Part shown: positions 32,813 to 44,098 of the stretch, piece by piece
Layout: the number at the start of each line of letters is the position of its first letter
Position numbering within the stretch: position 1 is the first letter of the stretch
From: Coptis chinensis
Lineage: Eukaryota; Streptophyta; Magnoliopsida; Ranunculales; Ranunculaceae
DNA length: 64,000 bases
Assembly: GCA_015680905.1 (NCBI GenBank)
Contig: CM027378.1
Span: 7,421,001 to 7,485,000, forward strand
Reading direction: 5' to 3'
The notes under the pieces: model-generated
Databases searched by the model: none
What the model was told of the DNA's origin: nothing
The model's input: the letters and a program-made list of their open reading frames with translations, nothing else
Position numbers and translations under genes: made by a program

Positions 32813-35800
32813 TCAAGCTAGAAGACGCACGGAAGTTGAACACAACTTCAACTTCTCAGTAGGCACGGTTTTGGTCAACATATCCGTCGGATTCTCACTC
32901 CCTTGGATCTTCTCAAGTGCCAAAACCTCATCCTTCAATAGAGATTGGATAAAATGATACCAAAGACCAATGTGCTTGGTCCTAGAATGAAAAGCGGAAT
33001 TTTTAGCAAGATGTATAGCACTTTGACTGTCACTATGTAACATACTCCTCTCTTGCTTCATCCCAAGCTCTTCCATCAATCCCTGTAACCAAATCATCTC
33101 CTTGCTTGCCTCTGTAATGGCCACATACTCTGTTTCTGTGGTAGACAAAGCAACAATCTTCTGTAATTGAGAAATCCAACTCACTGCAGTAGCACCTACT
33201 GTAAAGACATAACAAGTAGTGCTTCTTCTACGATCTACCTCACCTGCAAATCGGCATCCACATACCCCTGTAAGTTCACAACACCCCTTCCATAACATAG
33301 GCATTTCTCAGTAGTACCTCTCAGATATCTCAATATCTACTTCACGGCTTCCCAACGTTGCTTGCCAGGATTAGACATAAATCTACTAACAGCTCCCACT
33401 GCTTGGGCTATATCTGGATGCGTGCAAACCATGACATACATAAGACTTCCAATGGCAGAGGCATATGGTACCTTAGCCATGAAGTTTCTTTCCTCAACAG
33501 TCTTGGGAGAGTGTTCCTTGGACAACTTGAAGTGGACTGCCAAAGGTGTGCAAACTAGTTTCGCACCACCCATGTTGAACCTCTTCAATACCTTCTCAAT
33601 ATACTCAGCCTGAGACAACTCCAGAATACCTTTCTGCCTATCTTTTCTGATCCTCATCCCTAGAATCTATTTCGTTGCACCCAAGTTCTTCATAGAGAAC
33701 TCACTTGCCAACTTCTCTTTCAATATCCCAATTTCTGACATATCAGAACTCGCTACTAACATATCATCAACATATAGTAATAGGATGACGTAGCTGGAGT
33801 CGAACCTCTTGAAGTAGCAACAATGGTCAGTGTTGCACTTATAGTAGCCATTTCTTTGCATGAAGTTATCAAACTTCCTATACCACTGCCTAGGGGCTTG
33901 TTTCAAACCATACAAGCTCTTTCTGAGCCTGCACACCATATTCTCTTTACCTTTCTTGATGAAACCCTCTGGTTGCTGTATGCAAATTTCCTCAACTAGG
34001 TCACCATGGAGGAAGACAGTTTTAACACCCAACTGCTTAAGATACAAATCTTCCGCTGCAACAATACTCAACACTGACCGAATAGTATTCAGTTTCACCA
34101 CTGGGGAGAATATCTCTGTGAAGTCAACACCTACTTTCTGCTGAAAACCTTTGACTACTAGCCTCGCTTTGTATCTCTTGGAACCATCATGTTCCTCTTT
34201 GACTCTAAACACCCATTTGTTTTGTAGAGCCTTCTTGCCCATGAGTAGTTTGGCTAACTCCCAAGTGCCATTAGAGATGAGGGACTTCATCTCATCTTGC
34301 ATAGTAAGCTCCCACTTGCTTGCATCACTCGCCTCCAATGCTTCATCATAGCATTAAGGCTTGCCACCATCAGTAAGTAGCAAGTATTTCACATAGGTGG
34401 AGGGTGGATATCTCGTACTCGGTACATGTGGCCTGGATGTCTTCCTTGGGGAACGAGGTGGAGATGGACTTGGTGGTGTAGTATCCTTATTGTTATCTGA
34501 GTCACTACTACTGTCATCCTCTGACTGTGGGGCTCTCACTATACCACGACTTACATCAAAGTCTTCCAACTCAACATACTCTGTGCCACTCTCTGTAACC
34601 GATTCCTTGGTTTGTGCTTCATCTCTGTCCTTGAACATCACCTTTTCATTAAACACAACATCTTTACTACAAATGATTTTCCAATTTTGATAATCCCAAA
34701 AGCGATACCCAAAATCATCACCGCCATAGCCGATGAAGGTACACTTTAGTGAATTAGCATCAAGCTTGCTTCTAGCTTGGTCACTAATGTGGACATAGGA
34801 CACACAACCAAACATCTTCAAATGGGAAAGGTTCACATCCTTCCCACTCCACATTTCCTCTGGAATCTATTAGGCACTGACAGTCCTCTATTAATAAGGT
34901 AAGCTGCTGTGCTAACACTTTCTGCCCAGAACTGCTTGGGCAAGCCTGCTAGTGTACGCATACACCTAGCTATTTCTGTCAGTGTTCTATTCATCCATTT
35001 TTCAACCCCATTCTGCTGAGGTGTCCCTGGCAAAGTCTTTTCCATCTTGATGCCATTATCAGCACAGTACTTCTTAAAACCTGAATCCTCATACTCTCCA
35101 CCGTTGTCAGATCTCAGCTTATTTACTTTCAAGCTTGTCTCATTCTCAACCATGGCCTTCCAAGTCTTGAACACTTCAATTACTTCTGACTTGTGTCTCA
35201 AGAAATAGACCCACACCTTCCTAGTATGGTCATCAATAAAATTCACAAAATATAACTTTCCACCAAGTGAAGAGACATTAGTTGGTCCCTAGACATCTGT
35301 ATGAATCAACTCAAGCTTGCTAGCTTTCGGAGTCTGACCCATCTTCTGAAAAATCACCCGCTTCTGCTTTCCAAATACACAGTTATCACAGAAGTCAATT
35401 TCAGTCGACTGTAATTTTGGGAGTTTACCAGATGAGTGAAGGATTTGCATTCCTTTCTCACTCATGTGACCAAGTCTGTGGTGCCAAACATTTGGATCCT
35501 CTTTGCCGTGTGCCACAACAATCGACTCACAACCATGTGTAGTCATGTAGAGAGTACCATCTCTCTTACCATTTGCAACAACCATTGAACCCTTCGAGAC
35601 CTTCCAAGTGTTACCGGTGAGGACTGTGACAAATCCTTCACTTGCCAATTGCCCCATAGAAATCAAATTCTTCCTCAAATCCGGAACGTGTTTGACGTCC
35701 CTCAATAACCATGACGAGCCATTCATCTTGACATGCACGTCACCTTTACCGATGATGTCACAAGGTTGGTCATCACTGAGAAAGACTGTTCCAAGGTCAC

Positions 35801-36525
35801 CTTCGGTGTAGTTCTCAAAGAACTCTCAATGTGAGGTAGCATGGAAAGATGCGTCAGAATCAAGTACCCAAGACTCCTTCTTATGCTCCATTGAACATAT
35901 TAAAGCATCATCTACCATCTCAACAACACTAGCTTCTTGTTGAGGGACTATCCTGTCTCCGGATTTGCTCAGTTAGTACCATACTAACAACGTGTTCAAA
36001 CTTCAATTTGGTCATTCCCGCAGAGCCACTAATAGCCACCATAGTCGCCTTCCAACTTGGAGGCAATTGTCCAAGTATCGCCAAAGCTAGCACCTCATCA
36101 CTAAATGTAATCTTAACCCACTCCAATTGGTCCTTAGTTTGGTTGAATTCATTTAGGTGATCCTTGAAGGAGGTCCACTCCGACATTCTTATGCTAAAGA
36201 GCTTGGTGATCAAATAGACTTTGTTTGTGGCCGAGGGTTGTTCATACATGGTAGTAAGTGCCTCCATGAGAGACTTCGCCGTCTTCTCGGTTTTAATATT
36301 GAAGGCTATTAACTTCGAGAGGGTCAATCGGATTGTGGCCAATGCCTTTCTATCTTGCAAATCCCATACGCCTTGCGAAATCTCATCGGGCTTCTCACTT
36401 ATCAAAGTTTCCATAAAATCCTTTTGATAGAGTACGTCCTTAATTTGCATCTTCCAATAGCCGAAGTTTGTACCATCAAACTTCTCTATCTTGTAGTTTT
36501 CTTTATCGGTCGTCATGACTTCCAC
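32813..36525 (-). pseudogene. Copia gag-pol region
   Basis: Minus-strand parts from the right: gag (NYKIEKFDGTNFGYWKMQIK, 36.5-35.9 kb), Gag-pre-integrase (VWHHRLGHMSEKGMQIL, about 35.5 kb), integrase core (MNFIDDHTRKVWVYFLRHK, LRSDNGGEYEDSGF, about 35.25-34.8 kb), reverse transcriptase (YGLKQAPRQWYRKF and LLYVDDMLVASSD, 34.3-33.4 kb), RNase H (TTCYVFTVGATAVSW, HSDSQSAIHLAKN, 33.3-32.8 kb). Tork/Tnt1-like by word pattern, low confidence on lineage. About half a dozen breaks. Confidence 0.92.
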
Positions 36526-36629
36526 TGAACCAAAACAACGGTGGAGAACCTCTCAGAGGAATTTCTACAAACACCTAGCTCTCAATGCTAAAGGTGTAGT
36601 ATTTCCTCATTGTATATAATGATTCAACC

Positions 36630-36646
36630 TAACACTCTAATACCAC
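36630..36646 (-). promoter_or_regulatory. tRNA-Met-type primer-binding site
   Basis: Read on the minus strand, TGGTATTAGAGTGTTAG follows the 5' LTR by about one base. Copia elements usually have TGGTATCAGAGC, complementary to initiator Met tRNA; this copy differs at few positions. Confidence 0.85.
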
Positions 36647-36647
36647 T

Positions 36648-37419
36648 TGTTGGGAGATTTCACTAGGAAGTCACACCTCAACCTAGTTACTTTCTATCCC
36701 AAATGATTTCTCTTGGAGCTCACACCAAGAAAATCACTCACCCAAGACTTTGGTAGTTATCATAACAAACTCAACAAAGCAAAACCACTAATTTATCATC
36801 ACAATTCATAGCAAACAATAAATATGGGAGTAAATGTAAAGAGACACAAAGATTTAAGGTGGTTCGGTAAATGTTACCTACGTCCACACAAGAGCCGAGT
36901 TTCCTTTATACTAAAGATTGGAGAGTTTACAAGAGGTAACTAGAATCAAGAACAAGAGGCCTCATTCAAACCCTAGCTCAATAGAGCTCCCACAATTCCC
37001 ATGAAATGAATCTCTCAAAAGTTGTCTCAAAACCTTAATCTATTTTCTTTATATAGGTACATATAGAAAAAGATGAGAAAATGGGCTTTGGGCCGAAATA
37101 TCGACAAACTATCAAAATTCCAGAAAATTTCAAATTTGTTTAACTTCAAACGACACCATCAGGTCGTGAGGGAGAAATCCAGCAACTTTGGTTTCAAACG
37201 ACCAGCGCGTATCGCTCGGCCTTCTTCCCAAACGACTTCACCATGTCGCTCAGGTTTCTTCCCAAACGACTTCCACAGGTCGTTCAAGTTATTTCCAGGA
37301 GTTTTCCCTCCAAACGACCTCGTCAGATCGTGAGGGAGCTTCAACCACGACACAACATGGTCGTTCAAAGCATGTTGGTCGGACACCGGAGCGAAGCTCT
37401 ACGGTTCCATAACCCAACA
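36648..37419 (-). repeat. 5' LTR of the Copia at 26029-37419
   Basis: 772 bp, TG...CA ends, partner of 26029-26413 plus 32317-32702. Repeats of the word CCAAACGAC occur in its last 250 bp. GCAGC follows at 37420. Confidence 0.93.
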
Positions 37420-37499
37420 GCAGCTTCAAAAAACTAACAGAAAACATAAATACTGAAATAACACAAGAGGGTAAACTATCCAGCTCATGGAGCAAGTCA

Positions 37500-38404
37500 G
37501 TAACTATCCAGCTGACCTTTATAGTTGATTGCATTCCCTTTGAGAAGTTCACTGCAGGCAATCCTACTCCTTGTAGCAAAATAGTTTTTGTCTTCATCCC
37601 TAGGCGTACTTTAGGAATGACAATACCTTAGGCGTACCTGCCAATATAATAGTGTATGGTGGACACTTGTGCTAATCTTGGTCAAGAACTTATTGCCCGT
37701 AACTCTTAATCTATCTTGGCTGCTCGGGGAAGTTGAGACTGTAACAAGAAGAGTCGAAACCACTTGCTCAAAATCCATTTAAGTAAATTTGAAAATCCTC
37801 CTCAAACTTCTCCATTGCATGTAAAGATTAATATTCTCGCATACGTACTGCTACCCTATGGTCATCGACGAGAGCCAAACCATCCTCACTACTCTCTAGA
37901 GCTGGATAAGTGGCCGTCAGATATTTCCGAAATTCAGTCATCCACTCATTCATATGATCTTCGAAAAACTCGGGAAGGCTTGAAAATTAAGAGAATAAAA
38001 GATTCTACAACAAAGCCTCTGAGACTCGAAAAGGGGTTTAAGGGTATCAGCTTACCACCACCAGAACTGGAAGTAGAATCGATTAAAGCTGATGTTTGAA
38101 GGAATGTGTCAAGAAGTGGGGCCGCCAAAGCTATCTAGACAGTACTTAATTAAGATCGATATAAAGCTCGTTCGACTTATTCTCACATCTAAACTTCTTG
38201 AATAAATAATTAGCAGTACCAAGAATGGCATTAATCAAAGCGTAATCATTATTATTAACACGTTGAAGATTCGAAACAAGTTCAGATAACAATTAAGCCA
38301 AGACTTAGGGAAATCATGTTTACCAATCACAGATATTGCTTCACCAAGTTGGCTGCGAATGCGAGGACCCGAATGAAGCATAAGCGGAACAATACAGTTT
38401 TTGA
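37500..38404 (-). pseudogene. exportin-2 (CAS/CSE1) pseudogene fragment
   Basis: Exportin-2 returns importin-alpha from nucleus to cytoplasm. Read on the minus strand, a colinear series of family words appears in mixed frames: [16 protein letters not shown] (about 38.35-38.28 kb), INAILGTANYLFKKFR (about 38.24 kb), FGGPLLDTFLQTSALI (about 38.12 kb), [19 protein letters not shown] (about 37.95 kb), GLALVDD, ENINLYM, STSVHHTL (about 37.67 kb), IVIPKVRL (about 37.6 kb) and ELLKGNAINYK (about 37.54 kb). A plausible acceptor TTTACACAG ends at 38405. Many frame changes and in-frame stops, and only an N-terminal-central part of a protein of about 970 residues is covered. The Copia target duplication lies at its 3' side (37420). 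Clearly dead; the identity is from memory of conserved plant CAS sequence. Confidence 0.85.
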
Positions 38405-38512
38405 CTGTGTAAATTTTTATTTTAGTGTGAAATTAGAGAATTAAGTGTAAAGAGAGAGATTATTACCATAGAGCGAACAGAGAGGAAAAGACTATTTGCT
38501 TGGCAGCGTGGG

Positions 38513-38540
38513 TCTCAAGTCTCAAGTCTCAAGTCTCGAG
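38513..38540. repeat. heptamer tandem repeat (TCTCAAG)x4
   Basis: Three exact TCTCAAG units and one TCTCGAG. A short microsatellite just left of the Tourist-like terminus. Confidence 0.85.
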
Positions 38541-38575
38541 TAATAGTTAAACGGTCGGTCAGTCTCTAATTCTAA

Positions 38576-38930
38576 GGGCATCTCCAATGGGGGGGTGTAA
38601 AATTACACCTCCACATAGGCTCTACATAGGTGCCACTAGGATTTTACACACCCACTCCACTCTAATATATTCAATAAAAAATATACACACCGGGTAGTTT
38701 TAGTGATGTATGAGAGAATAGTAGATTAATACGTTACTTATAGTGACGTCTGGATGTTTTGATGTTTCTTTAAGTCACGTTACTCACGTCCCGCTCATAT
38801 TACATGAGGTACGTTACTTTAAGTAACGTGTTTCTCCAAGAACAAAAACAGAAGAAAAAAAGAAAAACAGAGACATTCCAGTAGTAGACTGAAATACTCC
38901 GATCCTTCCTCTCAACTCCATTCTTCTCTT
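38576..38930 (+). mobile_element. Tourist-like terminus upstream of the PMD pseudogene
   Basis: GGGCATCTCCAATGG at 38576, preceded by TAA at 38573-38575, is the classic left end of PIF/Harbinger-type MITEs, similar to 9427. No matching right end was found up to the coding start at 38935 or later in the window. Within it, ACGTTACTT-T-AAGTAACGT (38811-38829) is a perfect palindrome and the ACGTTACT word recurs three times. Either a truncated MITE or the left end of a larger element that carries the following gene. Confidence 0.55.
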
Positions 38931-38934
38931 CCAA

Positions 38935-41562
38935 TGCCTCCTCGCAAACGTTTTTTTGGTAGTAGAGAGCTCTGTGATGAAGAATCAACAACATCAAGTG
39001 TACAAAACTTGGGGCAAGAAGATGAATTTGTCGCCCAAACACCGGATGAAAACACTCTATTTGAACCCATTGTTTTTACGGAATTTACCAATCCACAACA
39101 ACATCCACCACTAATTCAAAGTCCAGAAACCCATGTATCTAACAGAGTGCTTGAAAATCAAGTAAGGTTTATTGTTTTTCATTATCAATTTGATGTTTTG
39201 GTGTTTATAAATAGTTTGATTAAATGTCTGTAAGAAACCATTGTATGTTTGGTTATTTTACTAAAAACTTGCATATTTAGTAAAACTAAAGGTGGACGTT
39301 ATTTAGAAATAGTTTGATTAAATAACCGATGGCATGTAATGGGTGTAGTGGGCAGATGGTGGATTTTTGGTTTTGTTTTAATGGTTGTCCTACTCCTCAT
39401 TCGAAATTAGTCGTTCCTTCTAGACTAAAGTGAGTCATTTTCTTCATGGTGATGGTTAAAGCAATTTTGATATTCATAGAGAATTTTTGCCCACTTTCCT
39501 ATTACCTGCACAAGTCTAAGAAACCAAATACAATTTTTAATCCACCAATGAGTTGTTTTCGAACTTGTACTTCTTCCTAGAACCAAATACAATGCGATAT
39601 CATTTATTTATTCGATAAATTGATATCATTTATTTTGATCCTCATATACTGTTTTGATTAATGGACATTGTTTTTATGTAAATGACTAATTACAGGGTGT
39701 AACTAAATGGTTAATTCGTTGCTTTTGGGAATCAGTTCAAATTTTTTGGAAAACTCTCCGTAGTAGAAAGGAGCCGGGGTTCATAAGAATTTGTAATGCC
39801 ATATTGGCGACTCCGTTTGGTGGTATCATTAACATTCTATATTTGCAAAATGACAAGGCGCTAATATACTCCTTGGTTGAGCGTTGGTGGGATACCACAC
39901 ATAGCTTCCACTTTCCATGGGGAGAGGCCACCATCACCCCATTAGACTTCACCATGTTTACGGGGTTGAGTATAGGGAGAGGAAGACTCTTACAATCTGA
40001 CCGTAGTTATGAGACTTTTGAAATGGCGCACCAGCTATTTCCTGGAAAAGAATTTGAAGATGATGATTCGTTTAAGGCATTGAGGTTGAGTCCAACTAAT
40101 TGGACATGCACTGGGATACAATGTAGATGGTTTGAAGATAGGTATGTGAATTACATTTTGGAGCAACCTAAAGGGTGGGGAGCCAGGGGCTGATCACGAG
40201 GAAGAGTACATACTTGCTTTTTTGTTTTATATGGTTGGTCAAACATTTTTCAAAACAGGGACAAGTTCCATTCGCCTTTCCCTAGTTACGAATCTTCTGG
40301 ATAGGTCGGCCATGAATGATATTGACTTTGGTGGTGCCATTTATGCGTATTTGTTTAGAGGCATGGATGAGGATGTACGTATTAAATCCAGTCGTGGGCA
40401 AATAGTGGGATTTTGTATCATCTTGCAGGTAATCAAATCTTAAATTTTTATTTTACTTTGTAAAGTAGTCGAATCAAAATATTCATCTTGCATGCTGTGT
40501 ATATTTGTAATACAGACGAACTAATGCTAACCATTATTTTATTTTTTATTATAGTATTGGTGGTTTGAGTACGCGCGTACTTTGAACCCCATTCAAGATT
40601 CATTGTACAACGCGGATGAAATTCCAAGGATAAAGGCCTGGGGAAAAGATAGAATTGAGAAACACTATGGAATGGTAAGACACAATATTGATTTGTCTCA
40701 TCAGTAGATTGAGATGGCTACTACTAACAAGATTGTATGGACACCATGGAGTACGGCATGCATAATGGTGAGAGAACGTGATTCATTTTCTGAGGATGGT
40801 TTGATGCAAAACTATTGGGATATTTGTGCCATGCCTTGGACTTGAGTAGGAGGAGGGTGGTTTTTGTTGCGCCCGGCCCTTTAAATGCATGGTACCTCGG
40901 GGATCAAGCTTGGCGCCAACTTACAGGGGAGGTTGCTATCCCCTACCCACCACCGGAGTATATGTGTGCTATAGATATCATTTTTGCGCAGTTATTGTGG
41001 TACCGGGAGAACCATTGGCCATGTGCTAGTTCTTTTATCACTATAGATGATGGCACTTATGACACTTATTGGGTTATTGTTTCTCGAGGTTCCCTCTTGC
41101 CAGGCCCTGTTTATCGTGCATCCAACCTTGATTTAGTCACTCCTGAGGCCTTAAGACATGACCTCCAATTCCCAAGGCCTTCACAGGCAACCTATGCACC
41201 AAGTGCATATAATGCTCATGTGCTGCTAGGGGTTGACCCGACAGACGATGTTTGGACGGCACGTATGGTTGGATTAGATGGTGAACTAGTTAATTGTGTG
41301 ATTCCACACATTGACGATAGTGTATTACCACAGCTAGATCCACACATTGAGGAACATGACGTGGTAAGTTTTATGTGCTCAAATTAGTTAATTGTTTTAT
41401 TTTATTTTTTCAGTAAACTAATGTATATTTTTTTCATATAAATAGGATACTCTGCGGTATGTATGCCCTGTCATTGAGATTGACACATGGCATGCACCGA
41501 GTTCTACTTGACACATCTCGATAGAGTTTCGAAGACCTACAGGTTGAGAGGACGAGGGCGGC
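38935..41562 (+). pseudogene. plant mobile domain (PMD, MAIN-like) protein, spliced, broken
   Basis: PMD proteins are plant nuclear proteins, some needed for silencing and meristem upkeep (MAIN family), and many are carried by transposons. Exons by GT-AG signals: 38935-39161 (MPPRKRFF start), 39696-40428, 40555-41363, 41446 onward. PMD words: LVERWWDTTHSFHFPWGEA, TITPLDFTMFTGLSIGR, PGKEFEDDDSFKAL, AFLFYMVGQTFFKTG, DIDFGGAIYAYLFRGMD, YWWFEYARTLNPIQD. The C-terminal part has VVFVAPGPLNAWYLGDQAW and YRENHWPCASSFITIDDG. Breaks: a frame change near 40185, TAG near 40708, another frame change near 40810, TGA near 41510. The coding reads up to the exact junction with a retrotransposon LTR piece at 41562/41563, so the 3' end is lost. 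Neighbour on the left is a Tourist-like terminus. Confidence 0.85.
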
Positions 41563-41681
41563 TCATCAATCGATAAACACATCACTTTTCTTCAAATATT
41601 GGAAATCTTTCATTCATATCTACATCATGAGTTGTGTGAGTTGAGAACATTAGTTAGAATTATGTGTTCTTGGCAATCACA
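41563..41681 (+). repeat. 5' LTR remnant of the Tat element
   Basis: Matches the last 119 bp of the 3' LTR, from TCATCAATC to GGCAATCACA. It begins abruptly inside PMD coding sequence. Confidence 0.9.
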
Positions 41682-41698
41682 TTGGCGCCGTCTGTGGA
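41682..41698 (+). promoter_or_regulatory. primer-binding region of the Tat element
   Basis: TTGGCGCCGTCTGTGG begins immediately after the LTR end. Identical to that of the compact Gypsy at 18736. Confidence 0.75.
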
Positions 41699-41903
41699 TC
41701 TAGAACAAGAAAAATTCAGATTTTCTTCTTCTAAGATCAATAATCCAGAGTTTTCTACAGGTTTGAGTGAAGGAATTGAAGTGAGATAGAAGAGTGTGAA
41801 TTCGGCTACAATGGCTCCTAAGAAGAAAGCAAATAGTAAAAGAATGGAGAACGATAATCAATCATATACAAGAAATACAAGAGCTTCAGTAAGTTGAAGG
41901 GAG

Positions 41904-43946
41904 ATGGAAGCAAATATGGATGTAGAGATGTCGCTTCAGCAAGTGTTGAAAAGATTGAAAGAAGTAGAGAGGCAGAATGCTATCTTACTAAAGGAAAATC
42001 AAGAGATGAAGAAAGGAGAATCAGTGTTGAATAAAGGGGGTCCAAGTAACGTGGTTAGAGATTTTCAGGAGGAAGAAGAGGAGGAATGTAGTTCAAAATT
42101 AGGTAGTCAGAATATAGGAAGGGCATCAATAAGAAATGAGAAAGGGGCAGAAGTATCGCCAGTAGCTGAAATGTTGATACCACTGCCCATAACTAAGGAA
42201 ATGATACAAGAAATGATGATAAAACAACTGGGAAATCAAGTGCTTGAGAAGACTTCAGCGTCAATAAGGAAATTGGCGGATGATGTTAGTAGAAATCCGA
42301 TACATCAAAGTATCGAGATGATGCCCGTTCCACCGAAGTTTAAACTGTCTAAATTCACTCAATATGATGGGTTATCGGATCCGATGTACCATCTCTTCGC
42401 ATACTGGCATCAGTTTTCAATATGTAAGGGAACTGCATATCTGGATTCATTGCTATGCAAATCCTTTTCTTCAAGTCTGAAGGGGAAGGCATTAAAGTGG
42501 TTCTGTTCTTTACAAGAGGGATCAATATCGATTGAAGAAAAATTTCTGACCAATTATGGGCATCAGCGAGTGAAACCAAAGCAGGTATCGGCTTTGTTCC
42601 AACTAAAGTAGGGAAATAAGGAATCTCTAAAAGGGTTCTTGTCGCGATTCAAAGCAGAGGCGCAGTTAGTAGAACATTTGGATGAGTCAGAAATGACAGC
42701 AGTAATGGCCTTTCAGACAGGGCTCATTCTTGCGTCCGATATGCACAAGTATATGCTTCGAAAGGATATTAAGACTCTAAGAGAGCTCTATGATAAAGTC
42801 GAGAAAGATGTGCAAGTTGAAGAGGGTGTTCTATCAGCTTTAGTTCAACTTGTGTTACAAGTATCTGAGGCAAGCAACTTAGCCAAAGAAGAGACCCATC
42901 ATAAATCCGATAAGAGAAAGGCGAATGATTCTTATTCGAAATTCGAGGGTCAACCTTCACAGAAAAAGAAATTCGATAAGTCATTAAGAGAGGAGTTGGA
43001 TCCGTCCAATTATATCACTATTAATACTACATTGGAAGACATTTTGAGAAGGGTTGGGAAAGAGCCTTATTTCCAACATCCGACTCACAAACCTCGGGAG
43101 ATAGTAGATAAACCCTTCTGTAATTTTCACAAGGTAAAGAATCACGAGACGAACAAGTGTCTTCAATTGCTTAGGGAAGTAGATCGATTAATGAGAGATG
43201 GAAAACTCAGGGAGTTTAGAGCTGATGCTAGACCAAAGGTGGCGGCAATGATGAATGATAAGCCTTTAGGGGTGATCAATATGATATATAAGGGGGTTAT
43301 CCCACAGAAGAAAATCATAAGGGATAAAATTAAGAAGATATCGACAATCAAGGAGGTGCTGGAAGTAAATGTGGAGCCGATCCCAGTAGACCTTGCTCTC
43401 ATATTGGCAAGCATACCTGGAGCTATTATGTTTGTACCCGATGATTTGTCAAAGGTAATGTTACCTCATGATAATGCTCTGTTGATTACATTAAGAATAT
43501 CAGGATATGGTGTGCAAAAGATATTGGTGGATTGTGGTAGTTCTGTCAATATTCTGTTTTGGAAAGCATATACATGCATCGGATTTGATGAGTCCCATTT
43601 AAAAGAACCACAGTTTAATGTGTTTGGTTTCAATGGAACCTCGACAAGACCAGCGGGGGAAATCAAGTTTCCAGTAAGGGCAGGCCCATAGACTATTATG
43701 ACTAAGTTTATAGTCATAAAGCATCATTTAGATCATAATGCCATTTTGGGAAGAAAATGGATACATGCTATGAGAGCAGTTTTGAGTACGTTTTATCAAG
43801 TTATCAGATTTCCGACAATGTATGGGCCACATGAGATAAGAGGCGACCAGTCAGAATCTGAGAAGTGCAATTTTGTTACCGTGAAGGGTATGATGAAAGA
43901 GGAGAAAGTGGACACTGGGGGCGTCTCAGAAGTCGCCAGACAGTAA
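41904..43946 (+). pseudogene. Tat gag and protease region
   Basis: N-terminal coiled coil (VLKRLKEVERQNAILLKENQ), then the gag domain (PKFKLSKFTQYDGLSDPMYH, SFSSSLKGKALKWFCSLQEG, about 42.3-42.6 kb), FLSRFKAEAQLVEHLDESEM-type gag tail, and the aspartic protease part at about 43.46-43.9 kb (QKILVDCGSSVNILF, FNVFGFNGTSTRPAGEIKF, AILGRKWIHAM). Inactive. Confidence 0.9.
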
Positions 43947-44098
43947 TTAATGGAAAATTCATCTCCAAAATCCGATAGCAAAAACCATCAGGAGGATGTT
44001 AGATTCACATCGGAGATGAAGATAGAGCCCGAGATAATCCTAAGTAAGACAATGGAGGACAAGACAATGAAAGTTGCTTTACTTTCATTGGAACAGAA

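Larger units (their letters stand above)
26029..37419 (-). mobile_element. Copia retrotransposon, LTR to LTR, with a Gypsy nested in one LTR
   Basis: LTR ends on the plus strand run TGTTGGGAGATTTC...ATAACCCAACA. The target duplication GCAGC is at 26024-26028 and 37420-37424. The right LTR (36648-37419) is the 5' LTR; next to it lies a primer site reading TGGTATTAGAGT on the minus strand, close to the classic initiator-Met-tRNA site. The left LTR is split by a Gypsy element (26414-32311). The coding region gag to RNase H is at 36525-32813. Without the inner element it would be about 5.5 kb. LTRs differ by about 5% by hand count. Several breaks. Confidence 0.95.

Noticed and set aside
33358-34690. 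Plus-strand frames over a Copia pol region
   Set aside because: Antisense shadows of RT and integrase coding; no conserved protein words.
37073-37437. Overlapping frames on both strands in a Copia LTR, seen again at 32356-32759
   Set aside because: They are LTR sequence with repeated CCAAACGAC words; appearing in both LTRs is expected and does not show coding.
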